Assembly: GCA_951799425.1 (NCBI GenBank)
Contig: OX637397.1
Span: 18,738,064-18,802,063 of the forward strand
DNA from: Ilex aquifolium
Taxonomy: Eukaryota > Streptophyta > Magnoliopsida > Aquifoliales > Aquifoliaceae
Direction: 5' to 3'
Length of the DNA stretch: 64,000 bases
Positions 45,093 to 56,366 of the stretch are shown one piece after another. The position numbers and the translations under genes were made by a program. Within the stretch, counting starts at the first letter, position 1; each line of letters begins with the position of its first letter. The notes under the pieces are model-generated. The model was not told the origin of the DNA, made no database searches, and saw only the letters and a program-made list of their open reading frames with translations.

Positions 45093-45391
45093 ATATAAGA
45101 AATGCAAGCCCAATTATGCTTGAGAAACTATAGATGTAAAAAAGAATATTTAAAACAAGTGTAAAATAACAAAGAAAATAAAGTGACTTCATGCCAAGTT
45201 TGTAAATGTACTCCCCCTGCGTATTTTCAACAAACTCTCCCTTACTTTATTACCATGCAACTAATCCCTATTTAGCCATAAGAACTTCCCCCAATTACCC
45301 TAAAATTCTGCCCCTTTTTTTCATAAAGTGCCAAACACACAAACATAACAACTAAAGTAGAGAAACATAGTATAAAAGAGATAAGGAAACC
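45093..45391 (-). mobile_element. RE-2 3' interior fragment
   Basis: CTCCCCCTGCGTATTTTC and CCCCTTTTTTTCATAAAGTG match the style and order of the RE-1 segment at 30980-31090 (CTCCCCCTCACTCCC; CCCCCTTTTTTTGTCATGAAGTG). It is cut by the LTR at 45392. Confidence 0.45.
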
Positions 45392-47546
45392 TGTAACGCC
45401 CCAAAATCCACCATGAAAGACATTACTATCTACAAACCATTCAACCATGAGAGCAACTAAAAATAACCATGAGATAATAAAACATTCATCTACCTGACAA
45501 ATAATAAATACTAAAACCAACAAAAAATTGAAACTTCTTCAACTTACAATTCAAAATCAAAGAATATCTAGCAATGGAATAATAAAACTAACTGAAACAT
45601 TGTTTCACAAATAAAACAAAACATCTCTAAGCCTCCACTTCAGGATCCTCATACTGACCCTCTCCAGCCTCGAGATCAACCTGCTTATCTAACTCGACAT
45701 CCTCTTCGTTACCAAAATCTGTAATATGTTGTAAGGGGTGAGCAAAAGCCCGTAGGAAATCCCTCTCAAATCCAAACAAGGTTTTAAAACAACAAAAAGA
45801 AGGCAAGTCTCTTTTGAAAAATAGCATATATATCATTTTGAAAGTAAAACAATGACAGTTATAATGATCTCAAGTGTACAAAAATACAATAAATCATTGA
45901 AAGGAATAAACATGCTATTATTAAAGCAATCAATCAATAACTCAATAGCATTATCCCATATTCTCATATATGTTGGTTGCTTCTCAGGAATTTGCACAAC
46001 GATTCTACCTCGTTCCCCCATCACAACCACACAATCTCATTCATTCCCCACAGGGCCAAATCACAAACCACTTTAGGAAGGGCGTATACCGTCTCCCACG
46101 GCATTGACGAATTCTTCCCAGGAAAGGAATATCATCCCTCAGCCTCGAACCTACGTGAACAATAGCGGTTGCTCTCACAAACAAACATCTACTACAAGTG
46201 TTAGGCAACCATCTCAACCCCACTGGGATAGACTAACATCTAACACTCTACAGCAGCTCTCGAAGGCAATTCAAGTCCATCACACCCAAACCATACAAGA
46301 GATGAACCCACAATTTTCTCAACAACCACAATCTTAACCAATCACAATTTCCATTAACAATTCAAGTATCACAATTTCACAATTCTCAATATACTACAGC
46401 AATAAGGAATTAAAATATGCAAGAGATCATCTCAAGAAAACATTCACAATTTCGATATCAAAATTCTTGGGTTTTGCCAAAACTCAAGATTTCTTGGAAC
46501 AAGAACAAGTATTAGATGAAAATATGATTTAATCAAGAATGAGAATTTAAAAATCAAGAATCCATATGAATTTCACAATAGAACATGTATTTTGGAAAAA
46601 CTAGGGTTCTGAAAATTTAAGAACAAGTATTCCTTGAACCCAAACATATATTTTGTTCAAGACTACGTTCCAATGATAAAGAAACCAAGAACTCATATAA
46701 ATCTATCATATAATTATCAAGAAGATTGAAAATATGCATAATTATACCCTAAGTCTCAATGAAAGAACTCAAGAAGAATCTCCTACCTCGATTACGTAGT
46801 TTTGTGTGAAAACCTAGCATGTTTGATATGTTCTAAAGTGAAAAACCCCATTAATCTCGTGTTTCTCCTCTTCTTTCTTTCTCTCCAAGACTCTCTAGGG
46901 TTAGAACTGATGAAATATGGCAAGGGAAGACATCCTTGGGTATTTATAGTATGAGAAAACAGTTCAATCAGCGCAAATCCGATACTCAGAATCGCGACCT
47001 CACGTTCGAACTAGAGGCTTGACGTTCAAACTATCTACCTGACGTTCGAAAGTCATTTTGGCGTTCGAATGTTGCTTGCTCCCAATACTTTTGCTTTTCC
47101 ATCAGAGTTCTGTCAAACACAAAAGTACTAGCACTAACTATCGTTCGAACGGATACATTCACGTTCGAACGGACTCCCATTTTTAGCTGAACTTACAATG
47201 AAGTTTTAGCCTATTTAAATGTCATTTTGGAAAATTTTGTGAAATAATCTTTTGTAGCCCTGTAAGTCTAGTGTCTACTGTAAACATTTCAGATCAAACG
47301 GACATCAGGGTAAAACGTTATGGTCCAAATACTAAGGCAGTGTCAAATTCCTTCCTACCCGAATTCTATCTAAAATGTGTTTTAACTCCGGAATACTTCC
47401 TAACTTTTACTAAACAACCTATTACCTCGCCTAACATTTTAATTTCTACTCTTACAATCTATATAGTTCATGCTTACATCATTACATATATGAGCATTTT
47501 CAAATAATTACGTTACTATATAAAGATAAGAATGTGGGGGTTTACA
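45392..47546 (-). mobile_element. Solo LTR of Ty3/gypsy type (family A)
   Basis: Starts TGTAACGCCCC and ends GGGGGTTTACA. Flanks AAACC (45387-45391) and AAATC (47547-47551) differ by one base, so a decayed 5-bp target duplication. The 2155-bp LTR contains CGTTCGAAC motifs (47000-47170), also present in the family members at 58490 and 63480-63620. It is homologous in inverted orientation to 50106-51155, 56016-56366 and 57823-59750, and directly to 62326-63964. Confidence 0.85.
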
Positions 47547-47551
47547 AAATC

Positions 47552-50105
47552 ATACCATCTAACATCAACAAGGATAGGAAAAATAGAATAATAAAGGGAA
47601 AACATGGCATATAACTTCAAATCAAAACCAAATATCTAACATAGTGCACATGACTAAGAGTATGTCACATAACAAAATAAAAATCAAAACAAACATGAAG
47701 ATAACAAATGAAAAACTAAGTACTTAAATACATGACAATGAATGAATAAAACAAAACTCTCCCATAGTGACCTATATCTAGTCTCCAAGTCAAATAGAAT
47801 TAGTAGCCACATTATCTATACCATCACCTCTCTCCACTGCATCGATGATGTACATCTGACTCATCACTGTCATCGAACTCTGGATCAACTTCCTTCTTCT
47901 TGCCCTTCAGCATCTTCTTGAATCAACCAAGGCTCAAAATTTAGCTATCTATAGCATCTAACCTCTATGAGGTGAGACAATGATGCTCACACAAATGCTT
48001 TTCCATCCTAGTAAGCATGTCTGTAACAGAAGCTAAGTGGGCATCCAAGATGTCAGAACCAAACTCAAGTTGTGGGGGTGGTGCACTAGAAGTACTGGCT
48101 CATGAGTTAACCGATGTTGGTGCATGAGATCCAATCTCAACAAGTGGATCCTCAATCTCAGCCACTCTATCATGTCTCTCTCATCCTAAGCTACAACAAT
48201 AAATTTTGCTTGAGCTCCACTCTGATTCCTAGTACTCTTGTTTAAAGGCCTCTTGGGTTTCTGCATACGGTCAATCACCAAATGAACTGCACCCTTACCT
48301 TTGCAAATACGAGCAATCAAAGATCTAAACGATAGGTCATCCGACATTCTACCCTCCTTAAATGCTCGTCGAATAACCCCAAAATTCAATAATGACATAT
48401 CAAGTTCTAACCGTGTCCTAATGGCATGTAACATGTATGCTCTTTGGATGGTGAAATATGAGATATTGGGTTTTGGGTCATTGTTGTAGTTTGCTATTAG
48501 ATTCACCATCCCATAGTCTTTGCTCAATCACTTCTGATAGAACTTTTGTTCTACCCAACTGTCAGGATGAGGAATAACATACAACTTAGATACAACACAG
48601 AGAGATGAGGCAACAGACCCATTGGTCTAGATCCTAGGGCATCATTCTCTACCCTAGGCAGGCCAAGTGTAGTGGCTATAAGAGTCATAGAGAAACTAAA
48701 CTCAATCCCTCCAATGCATGTGATAAACTAGTCAGCATCAGGATCCGTCTCTTAAATGTGAGAATATAACTCTCTAACCATCTCCATATTTGTTGGCTCG
48801 AGGGCCTCGAAGAGCTGAGTCCACCCTCGACTAGTAAATTTTATAGGGATTGAAGAATCTCTTGCCCCATTGAAGTGAACACCTCACTCAATTATGACTG
48901 GCCTGTGAACAAACTCATCCCGGTACCTCTACTCGTACACGAGAGTCTAAAATTGGGTATTCTCTTTGAAATTAACCATGATTTCCTCATAAATAATATC
49001 AACCCTAGCCCTCTTCTCTACTCATGGAGCCATGTCCTTAAAAAATAGTTGTAATAGTGTCTAAGTGTGTAAACCTCAAGGACCGAAGAATGAATTGGCA
49101 CTAAGAGCACTTTAGAATGTGTTTAGGAATGAAGGTAAGGGCTAGGTTAGGGTTTTAGGAGGCAAGGATCTCGATTGGGAGTGTTTGGAATGTGAAGGGG
49201 TCATTAAATTTTGAATTATAAACCCTACGTCCCAACTACTCGTATGTGTCGCTTGAGCTGTGTGGAGGTCGCTCATGTGGTCTCTGAGGCTTTACTATCC
49301 TATTGGCAGTTTAGCTCCCAAAACTCTCCAGGCTACTTCAACACTTCATATAGCTCTTTAATCCTATCCTTAAGCCTCCAAATCATGCATAAATGTATTT
49401 ACATAATAAAATACAATTAAATGCACATGCATGGATGAAATTTGGATCTAAAACGAAATGCAATTTTCAATTTGAAAGTAAAATGCACAATCTCATTAGT
49501 CATGCAAATCACATTTATCCATCAAATATTAGATCCATCCCTATTTCATCATTTTCACACATTATTCTAAGGCATATTAAAGAATTTGGAACTCATTATT
49601 CATGCATCCTAGAGCAATTTCCTTTCACTTAGTCCGATTTTACTCACACATGTTCAAATGTTATCTATCTTTGATCAACTCATGTATAACATGTGTGAAA
49701 TTAAACTCAGACATAATTAGGAATCCATCTAGATCAAGTCATTAATAAAGCCTTACATGAATTCCTAATGCATCGTCTAATGAATACATAACCGGTTAGT
49801 GAGTGTTTTATATATTTTTTCTCTTCTTTTTAGACATTCCCCTTAATTTTTGCATCCCTTCTACTCTTAATGGCCTCAATTAGCACCCTTATGAACTCTG
49901 TACTTTACAAGTTATGCTTCTAAGACATGTTTAGCTTAGATATTTGAGTCTTACATGTGAGCATTGACTCTAAGCATATAGTACTCTCAACAATTCAAAC
50001 GCAATTGATAGTAATCATTCTTTTTATGCCTCACCTTTTTTATATTTGGCCACATTGGGCTCTTTTGTCATATTTGGCTCTAAGGCATCTTTTAAGGGAT
50101 TTGGG
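47552..50105 (-). mobile_element. RE-2 interior
   Basis: Colinear with RE-1 at 34004-36900: a transposon-associated protein relict at 47860-49033, then non-coding DNA with TTTTTATGCCTCACC and GGCATCTTTTAAGGGAT, matching 36790-36870. It is interrupted at 50106 by an LTR and resumes at about 56367. Confidence 0.65.
47860..49033 (-). pseudogene. Retroelement protein of plant transposon-associated type, RE-2 copy
   Basis: A possible start ATG at 49033 is followed by a stop at codon 4 and then by KRARVDIIYEEIMVNF, a basic region typical of the N-terminus of these proteins. The best open part is 48527-48186 (113 aa), homologous to 35135-34824 in RE-1, including DPKPNISYFTIQRAYMLHAI and a Lys/Arg-rich tail (MQKPKRPLNK). 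At least four stops or frameshifts between 49033 and 48527. Family name from memory ('putative plant transposon protein' domain). Function unknown, presumably a retroelement structural or accessory protein. Confidence 0.6.
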
Positions 50106-51155
50106 TGTAAGACCTCATACAACATTTAAAGATGGATAACATGATATTCAGAGTACTTCTAAAAGGAAATTAGAAACTTTGACTCATTGTTGAAAGATTG
50201 ATCATAAAGTTTAAGTTTCGGACGTATTGACTTTCCAGTTAAATTTAGTTTCAGATGTGTTTAAGCTTAAGAAGTATGGATATGTAAGTTTCTAAATGGT
50301 TTTCAGTCAAAATAAGGCAACCATTGAATTTAGAAGTTTGAAAATATTTCGGAGTTAAAATGCATTTTTGGAGAACATTCGAGAAGGAAGAAATTTGACA
50401 CTACATTAATATTTAGGCGTGAAAAATGTAACAAAACACGTTACAATCAAGATCTATGGAATCAATGTAAGGGTCCTTTCTCAGATTCATTCATTGATTA
50501 TTAGAGCTATATAATATATCTTTTTCATCTCTATTATGATATAAATAATAGATCCATATTGTTTTCTTGTTCGTTTGATCCTACAATTCATTTCTTGAAA
50601 CAAAATACCTGTTTTTGCAATAAAGATTGCTCGTTCTTGATACAAAACCCTAGTTCTTTATTTACAAATTGAATTAATCGATAAAGCTTCGTGGTTTCTA
50701 TATTCATTTTTAATATATGTTTTGATTCTTGAAGAAACCAATGATTTTATATTCAAATACATGTTTTTCATTCACAAATCATATGTTTTGATTAAAACCC
50801 TAGATTTTAAATATTGTGAACATGAAGGTTTCTTTTTACGATCTCTTGCATATTTTGCTTCGACTATTCTTCTACTTGAGAATTGTGAAACTATGGATTT
50901 TGGTATACGTGATTTTTGTGAAAAAGTGTTGTTATTATCTCTTATATGGGTGGGTGTGATGAATGTGGATTACACTTGAATGTGCATCGTAGAGTGTTAG
51001 AGGTCTTTCTACCTTGAGGGTTTGGTGGCTGCCTAACACTCATAGAGGGTTTGGTTTCTTGCGAGAGACAACCACTATTTTTCCACATAGGTTTGAGGTT
51101 GGGGCTAGTTTATTATTCCTAGAAAATGATACGACAATGTTAATATATCGGTACT

Positions 51156-51186
51156 CGTCAATGCTTACGTCATTGCTTACATCATC
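51156..51186 (-). promoter_or_regulatory. as-1-like element at the viral 3' border
   Basis: On the minus strand TGATGTAAGCAATGACGTAA is followed by GCATTGACG: TGACG motifs about 11-12 bp apart, as in the as-1 element of caulimovirus promoters (bound by TGA-type bZIP factors). It lies where the pregenomic promoter would be expected, but it also overlaps the end of an open viral frame and the LTR junction, so coincidence is possible. Confidence 0.4.
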
Positions 51187-51199
51187 CTTTTTGGCACCA

Positions 51200-52597
51200 T
51201 CTCTTTGATGCTGACGCTTGCTAAAACTGCCTTCTTTTACCTGTGCAATAGGTCAAAGTAAATCATAAAGATTATCACAGTCTTGGAGGTTTATCTCCAT
51301 ATCTTCGTTTAAAGGTGTATAACCTGTTATAGGGGTATAACCCTAATAGTCCATAAGGTCTTCGTTAGAATCATACGCTGCATTTCGTCTGCCTCTTTCT
51401 CCGACCTTTTCTTTACCATTATCTTTTATATTTGTAGTGAGAGTATTAACCATATCCATCCCTTCATTTTTACTCATTCTAAAAGTTGAAATCATTTGCA
51501 GTCTTATTTCTTCCATGACTGCTGTTTTAACCTAGTCTGGTTTTAAATGGGGTTTTTCCTTTAAAATATTTTCTTTAAGAATCTCAATTGGATTTAATCC
51601 AGTACTGGTGCTTGGTACTATTTCTTTAGAAGTTAATTCTTCTTCTTTCATGTCCTTAAGACACTCGGCCATAACCGAAATTTTCTCATGAAGAGGATAA
51701 TTATTCAAGAATCTTACCTAGTATTCCCTTAACAATCTGGGATGTCCATTTCGATTAATGTCACAACTAAGACTCCATACACATACCCAAGGTACAAAGT
51801 ACTCAATTATGAAGTTCAAAATGAGTTTATCCTCAATCTTTTTATACTTTAAGGATGGAATTTTCTCTTTATAAATTTGAAATAATTCTTTCATCTCAGG
51901 AGGGTATATCTCCTCAATGGCTCCATGAATTTCCCACCAGGCATAAAACCAGTTAGGGAACTCAGAAAAGGTTTTAGAAAATAAAAAAACCATGTGTGAG
52001 TTAAGGACGGGTTTTGATAGCAAAAGGCATTATGTCAGGCTTCCATATAATCGAAGTAATTATAGGCAGAATATGGGTATGTGGTTAACTTTCTGGGTTT
52101 GCCAAGACTTATTCCCCTATCTGTTTCGGATATAATCCTTAATAATACTACCTTGCTATAAGCAATGTTTTCTGGATCATAATTCTTTTTATAGAAATGT
52201 TCAAATTTAATTGAATCAGTTTCTTTAAGAATTAATTCATAAAATCTTCAATCCCGGTTACCGATAACAAGCATGGCATTATCCATGTCAAAGAATTGTT
52301 TTGCAATATAGTAAGGGTCTTTAACCCAATGAATATACTTATCTTTCAATATTATAATTGGATCAAATACTGGTAAAGTGTTTAACTCTGTATAATTCAT
52401 TTCTGGTTTGGCTATTAAGGCCTCCTTCATTGACTTCTTACTTCTGACGACTGTATATTCGTCTTGTTCTTTTTTACTAGATTGACCTTCTTTAAGAAGA
52501 AGTTGATTTACAGATTTATCTGTTTTCAGGCATTTAATGGAGGGTAATACGCATTGACCTGGGTTCTTCTTCTCCCAGATCTTCCTCTTCCGCAACC
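51200..52597 (-). pseudogene. Uncharacterised reading frame downstream of RNase H in the pararetrovirus
   Basis: Open pieces: 52595-52248 (115 aa, basic N-terminus, ending near VIGNRD), 52023-51718 (101 aa) and shorter pieces down to about 51200. The middle piece is aromatic-rich, with FSEFPNWFYAWWEIHG followed by a Pro-rich turn and a C-terminal YFVPWVCVW. The last part is hydrophilic with repeated GYTPITGYTPL. These are separated by a few stops or frameshifts only, so they were probably one protein. No enzymatic motif is visible. In some caulimovirid lineages a second or third frame follows the polymerase; its role is not established, and whether this is such a protein is inference. Confidence 0.6.
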
Positions 52598-52599
52598 TT

Positions 52600-53070
52600 G
52601 GCTACGGGAATTATATCATCCTCTGATCATGGCGATCCCTGCAAAAACTCTCTTGTTAAGAAATCAGTAAGGGATTTTAATTTACCTTTTACATATTCTA
52701 TTTTAAAGTCAAATACTGATAAAATAGCTTGCCATCTAGCAAATATTTGTTTAGAAGCAATATTTTTTATGACTTGTTCTAAAACATTTTTAGCCGAACT
52801 ACAGTCAATTTTTAGTAAGAATTCTTGGTGTAACAGATCACCCTGATATTTACTAATTCATTTTATTATGGATAAAATTTCTTTTTTAATAGTAGAATAA
52901 TTTAATTGAGTACTTTCCCATTTTCTTGAAGTAAATCTAATAAGGGTTTCTTTATTGTTAATAGGATTCCTTTGTTTAAGAATATCTCCATATCTTTTAT
53001 CTGAGACATCAGTTTCCACTATCTTATACCACTTTGAATTAGTTAAAGATAAGCATGGTAATTTTTTAGC
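52600..53070 (-). pseudogene. Pararetroviral RNase H domain remnant
   Basis: On the minus strand ETDVSD (53019-53002) matches the first catalytic Asp motif of caulimovirid RNase H. It is followed by KKEILSII (the Glu helix), LLKIDCSSAKNVL (second Asp) and ARWQAILSVFDF...VEYVKG. The frame is largely open here, with few stops. Follows the reverse transcriptase and leads into the next frame. Confidence 0.75.
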
Positions 53071-53099
53071 TTTAAGCTTAATTTTTCTTATTACTTTTG

Positions 53100-54010
53100 T
53101 GTGAAGATCTGTCCATGGAGACGAATTCTTCTGAAGTCTTGAATACAGAATAGTTGTATCTGGAGCTAAATTTTATAAAAGTCTATTAAGTAATTAAGAC
53201 TTCCTACAAACCTTTGTAATCATTTTTTATCTTTAATCTCATCAAAAAATCTAGAAGTAAATTCAATACTTCTTTCTATGGGAACAACATTCTCTTGTTC
53301 AATATAATGACCCAAAAAGCAAACTTTAAGTTTGAATAATTTCATTTTTACTGCAGAAAGGACTAAACCATTCTTTTTTACTACCTAAATGAATATATTT
53401 AAATGTTTAAAGTGCTGATCAATAGAATCATAAAAGATAAGTATATAATCTATGTAAATTATACAAAATCCATAATAAGGATAGAATATATCATTCATAA
53501 TATTTTGAAATTCAGAAAGAGCATTTTTAAGTCCAAATGGCATAACATTAAATTCATAATATCCAAAAGGAACTATGAAAACAGTTTTATACCTGTCTTC
53601 CTCAGTTATTTAGATCTGTCAATGTACTGACTTTAAATCAAACTTAAGAGAAAATTTTAGCATTATACAGTCAAGATAATAAATCCTTTTTTATTAGGGA
53701 TTGGATATTTGATCCATTGTAAAACCTTGTTTAAGGGTTTATAATTGATTACCAATCTGGGAAATCCGCATTCCTTTTCAACATTGTTATTTACATATAA
53801 TACTGCACAACTTCAAGGAGAATAACTTTTATGAATTAGTAATTTCTCTAATAATGAATCAATTTCTCTTTTACAGAATTCTAAATACTCGTTACTCATT
53901 TGAGTGGGTCTTGCCGTTGTAGGAATATCATTTTCATTAAATTCCTTAATATATGGAAGTGTTACAACATGGTTTTTCTGCTCCAAAAAGCAGTAGGAAT
54001 CATAACACAT
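53100..54010 (-). pseudogene. Pararetroviral reverse transcriptase, broken
   Basis: Starts near IHKSYSP (54010 side; open frame 54010-53813) and runs through multiple frameshifts and stops to about 53150. The active-site box reads YIDY (53464-53445) where a functional enzyme has YIDD, so the second metal-binding Asp is lost. A plus-strand frame at 53403-53630 overlaps it but is incidental. Confidence 0.7.
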
Positions 54011-54049
54011 ATCTCTTTTATTATTTTATTCTCAAGTTCTTTTAATTTT

Positions 54050-54720
54050 TCTTTAAATTCATTGGTTTCCATCTTATGAGGTATATTTAATATCTTTACT
54101 TCCTATTGGAAGAAATTTATTTGATTTATTATTTTAATCTGAGGTGGAGTTATAAACTCAAATAATATTTTTTGACCTTGTAGAGTAGTCAAAATTACTT
54201 TTGAATCAATTCTTTATATGGACTCAATCATAGATAAGAATGGTGTTTCTAAGATTACTAATTGATTTAAATGTGTTATAAACATAAATGTAGTAGGAAT
54301 ACAAATTCCTTGATTACAAATAAAAACATTTGAAAGTTTGAATTTAATGTTTAATTTAGAGCCATCAGCCGTACTTAATGATTGAGTAGTTTTTTCAAAA
54401 TATTTAGTAGGAATTAATCATTCTTTTATGCAGTTCATATCTACTTCACTATCTATTAAGACAATTGTTTCGACAGTGAATTCTTGATCTATTACTAGTA
54501 TGATTTTAACATACCATTTCTGATAAGTTATTTTCTCTAATACATTTAAGTATTCATTATTAGATTCTCCGTTAGTTTCTTCAATTCCAAGATTGTCATT
54601 ATCAATTGGCATTTTTTCTTGTGCCAAAAGAAGTTGTTTAATTGTCTTTATTTCAACTTTAAGTTGATTTATTTCTCCTCTAAGATATTGCATAGAGGTT
54701 TCATTTTCTCTGATTACCCT
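54050..54720 (-). pseudogene. Pararetroviral aspartic protease region, broken
   Basis: The open frame 54693-54418 ends in VLIDSEVDMNCIKE and a stop. The catalytic Asp-Ser-Gly motif is DSE here (54453-54445), so the glycine is replaced. The N-terminal half is a Gln/Glu/Lys-rich coiled-coil-like stretch. Downstream, in shifted frames, LVILETPFLS fits the second half of a retropepsin fold. Confidence 0.65.
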
Positions 54721-55124
54721 AGCTTTAGATCTATTTAATACTTCTTTTAAAGAATAGGATTGTGATAAGGAAGGTTTCTTCTCTTCTAGAGTTATTTCTA
54801 AATATTGTTCTATAGCTTTCCTTTTAGATACAGGATCTTGGACCTAATCTATAGGATCTAGAATTAATGTTTGTGATTTTGTTAAAGTATTTATACTTAA
54901 TCCATTCATATATAAAATAGCTTTATAATAATTAGTTTGTGATTGACAATGGGATGAGCAAGCTATATCATTATCTTGTTCACCCTTGTCCTCTAATCAT
55001 GAATCACTTATATCATCAATGTTTCATAATTCTTCTTCTTTAGTTTCTGAATTGATCACTAATTTTAATATCTTATCTTTAAGATCCTCATCCTGAATTA
55101 ACTCATTTATCTTTTGTTTAGTTA

Positions 55125-55580
55125 AACACTAAGTAGCAATATGTCCAATTTTTCAACATTTAAAGCATTCAATAACTTTTTGACCTTTTGCCTTAGATCT
55201 TTTAGGTTTGCAGTTCTCTTCTTTTTTATAATCCTTTTAATTCCTTTTATATATTTTTCTTCTTTTTCTTATAAGGTTTATTATACAATTGTTTTCTTTT
55301 TGTTTGAGATATATCTCTGGGAACTTCAATGTTATATGCAAATTGATTACAGAATTCTCCTAATTCTTTTCTACCCGTTAATCTTTGCCGCTTAAGTTGA
55401 GCTTTAAGATTCAAGTCATTATATAGAGCTAATCCTTCTGAAATACATTCAGAAATTAGTTCTCCATATGTATAATTTTCCTAAGGGATTTTAAATCCTC
55501 TGAGAAATCTATTTCTTCCAAAATTTTTACATATTTTTTCTTATGTTTATTACCTATTTTAAATAGGCTTAATGCCATTT
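55125..55580 (-). pseudogene. Coat-protein (gag-like) C-terminal remnant with zinc knuckle
   Basis: A minus-strand ATG near 55580 (MALSLFKIGNKHKKK) opens a short, broken frame. GEFCNQFAY and a Lys-rich NKPYKKKKK segment precede the knuckle. The knuckle (55169-55128) keeps all four ligands in C-x2-C-x4-H-x4-C spacing, but two stop codons lie inside it. The 55141-55395 plus-strand frame is a shadow. Confidence 0.65.
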
Positions 55581-55990
55581 TTATTTTTTTTCTTTTTTTT
55601 ATCAAAATTTTTTTATTAATATATATGTTTTACTATTACCTTCAGGTTGCTACTGTAATTTATCTTTTAATTTTGCTACAGTAATGCTGTAGTGACTTTT
55701 TGCTACAGTAATTCTACTATAGTTTTCTTCTTCCTTCTTTCTACTCTTATGTCAACGATTTACAAGGACCACACATGACCTCACTCCTATCTCTCAAAAA
55801 TAGCCTAACGTCCTTACGCTACTTGAGTGCATAACCATAGAAATTAGAAAGAAAATTATCATAACAGAACTATAGTAACAAAGTGTAAAGTAACATTAGC
55901 ATAACAAAATTAAATCATAATTACTTAAGCAACATGAAAAAGCAATAGATATGTATATATATCAATAGAAAAGCTTTAAGCTATCATGAC
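55581..55990 (-). other. Viral leader-like region between primer site and first frame
   Basis: About 400 bp with no open frame. It contains repeated TGCTACAGTAATTCTAC phrases (55660-55725). It is consistent with the segment just after the primer-binding site, but the missing coding region may have been deleted from here. Confidence 0.45.
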
Positions 55991-56010
55991 GAGCATGGCT
56001 CTGATACCAA
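55991..56010 (-). promoter_or_regulatory. Primer-binding site, initiator tRNA-Met type
   Basis: On the minus strand TTGGTATCAGAGCCATGCTC, complementary to the 3' end of plant initiator tRNA-Met. It is located at the 5' border of the viral segment, where position 1 of a caulimovirid genome would be. Confidence 0.85.
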
Positions 56011-56366
56011 ATATAGATATACACTTTTCCGATTATGGACTTGAAAAGGATATCACACTAGATGAGTAGGTTGATTTTGAGGCTGAACTGGATCAGGAAG
56101 TGAATCCATGTCTAGTTGTGTTTTTATGAGATTTGGTTAGGAGACAATATTGGGAATATTTCTTATTTAGTTAGTTGGAAGACTATTATTTTGGTTTTTG
56201 TTGTAAACATAAGGATTTATTTATATTTCTCTTGGAGATTTATCTAGTTAGTCTTTGAATGTGAAATGGTTATTATTATTATTATTTAATGATTAACTTA
56301 GATGCTCTCATGGTTGGATGTTGTATAGATAGTGATGCCTTCTAGATTGGATTTTGGGGCTTTACT

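Larger units (their letters stand above)
51156..56015 (-). mobile_element. Endogenous pararetrovirus (Caulimoviridae-type), defective
   Basis: On the minus strand, in order: a primer-binding site for initiator tRNA-Met (56010-55991), an untranslated leader, a short coat-protein remnant with zinc knuckle, aspartic protease, reverse transcriptase, RNase H, and a further reading frame of about 1.4 kb. There are no LTRs or integrase, and the order is that of plant pararetroviruses. At about 4.86 kb it is well short of a typical 7-8 kb genome; the movement protein and most of the coat protein are missing. Stops and frameshifts occur in every domain and two catalytic sites are mutated, so it cannot encode functional enzymes. 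Genus unresolved; florendovirus-like is one possibility. Confidence 0.8.
50106..56366 (+). mobile_element. Family A LTR, plus strand, split by the pararetrovirus
   Basis: The left half 50106-51155 starts TGTAAGACCTCATACAAC and matches 57823-59260. The right half 56016-56366 (GATGAGTAGGTTGATTTTGA to GATTTTGGGGCTTTAC) matches the minus strand of 45392-45725. The two halves are consecutive in the uninterrupted copies, so the 4.85-kb viral segment inserted into this LTR with little or moderate loss at the junction. No target duplication for the LTR was found (TTGGG left). Confidence 0.75.

Noticed and set aside
53403..53630. Plus-strand frame of 75 codons
   Set aside because: Antisense to the broken viral reverse transcriptase; AT-rich and without a domain.
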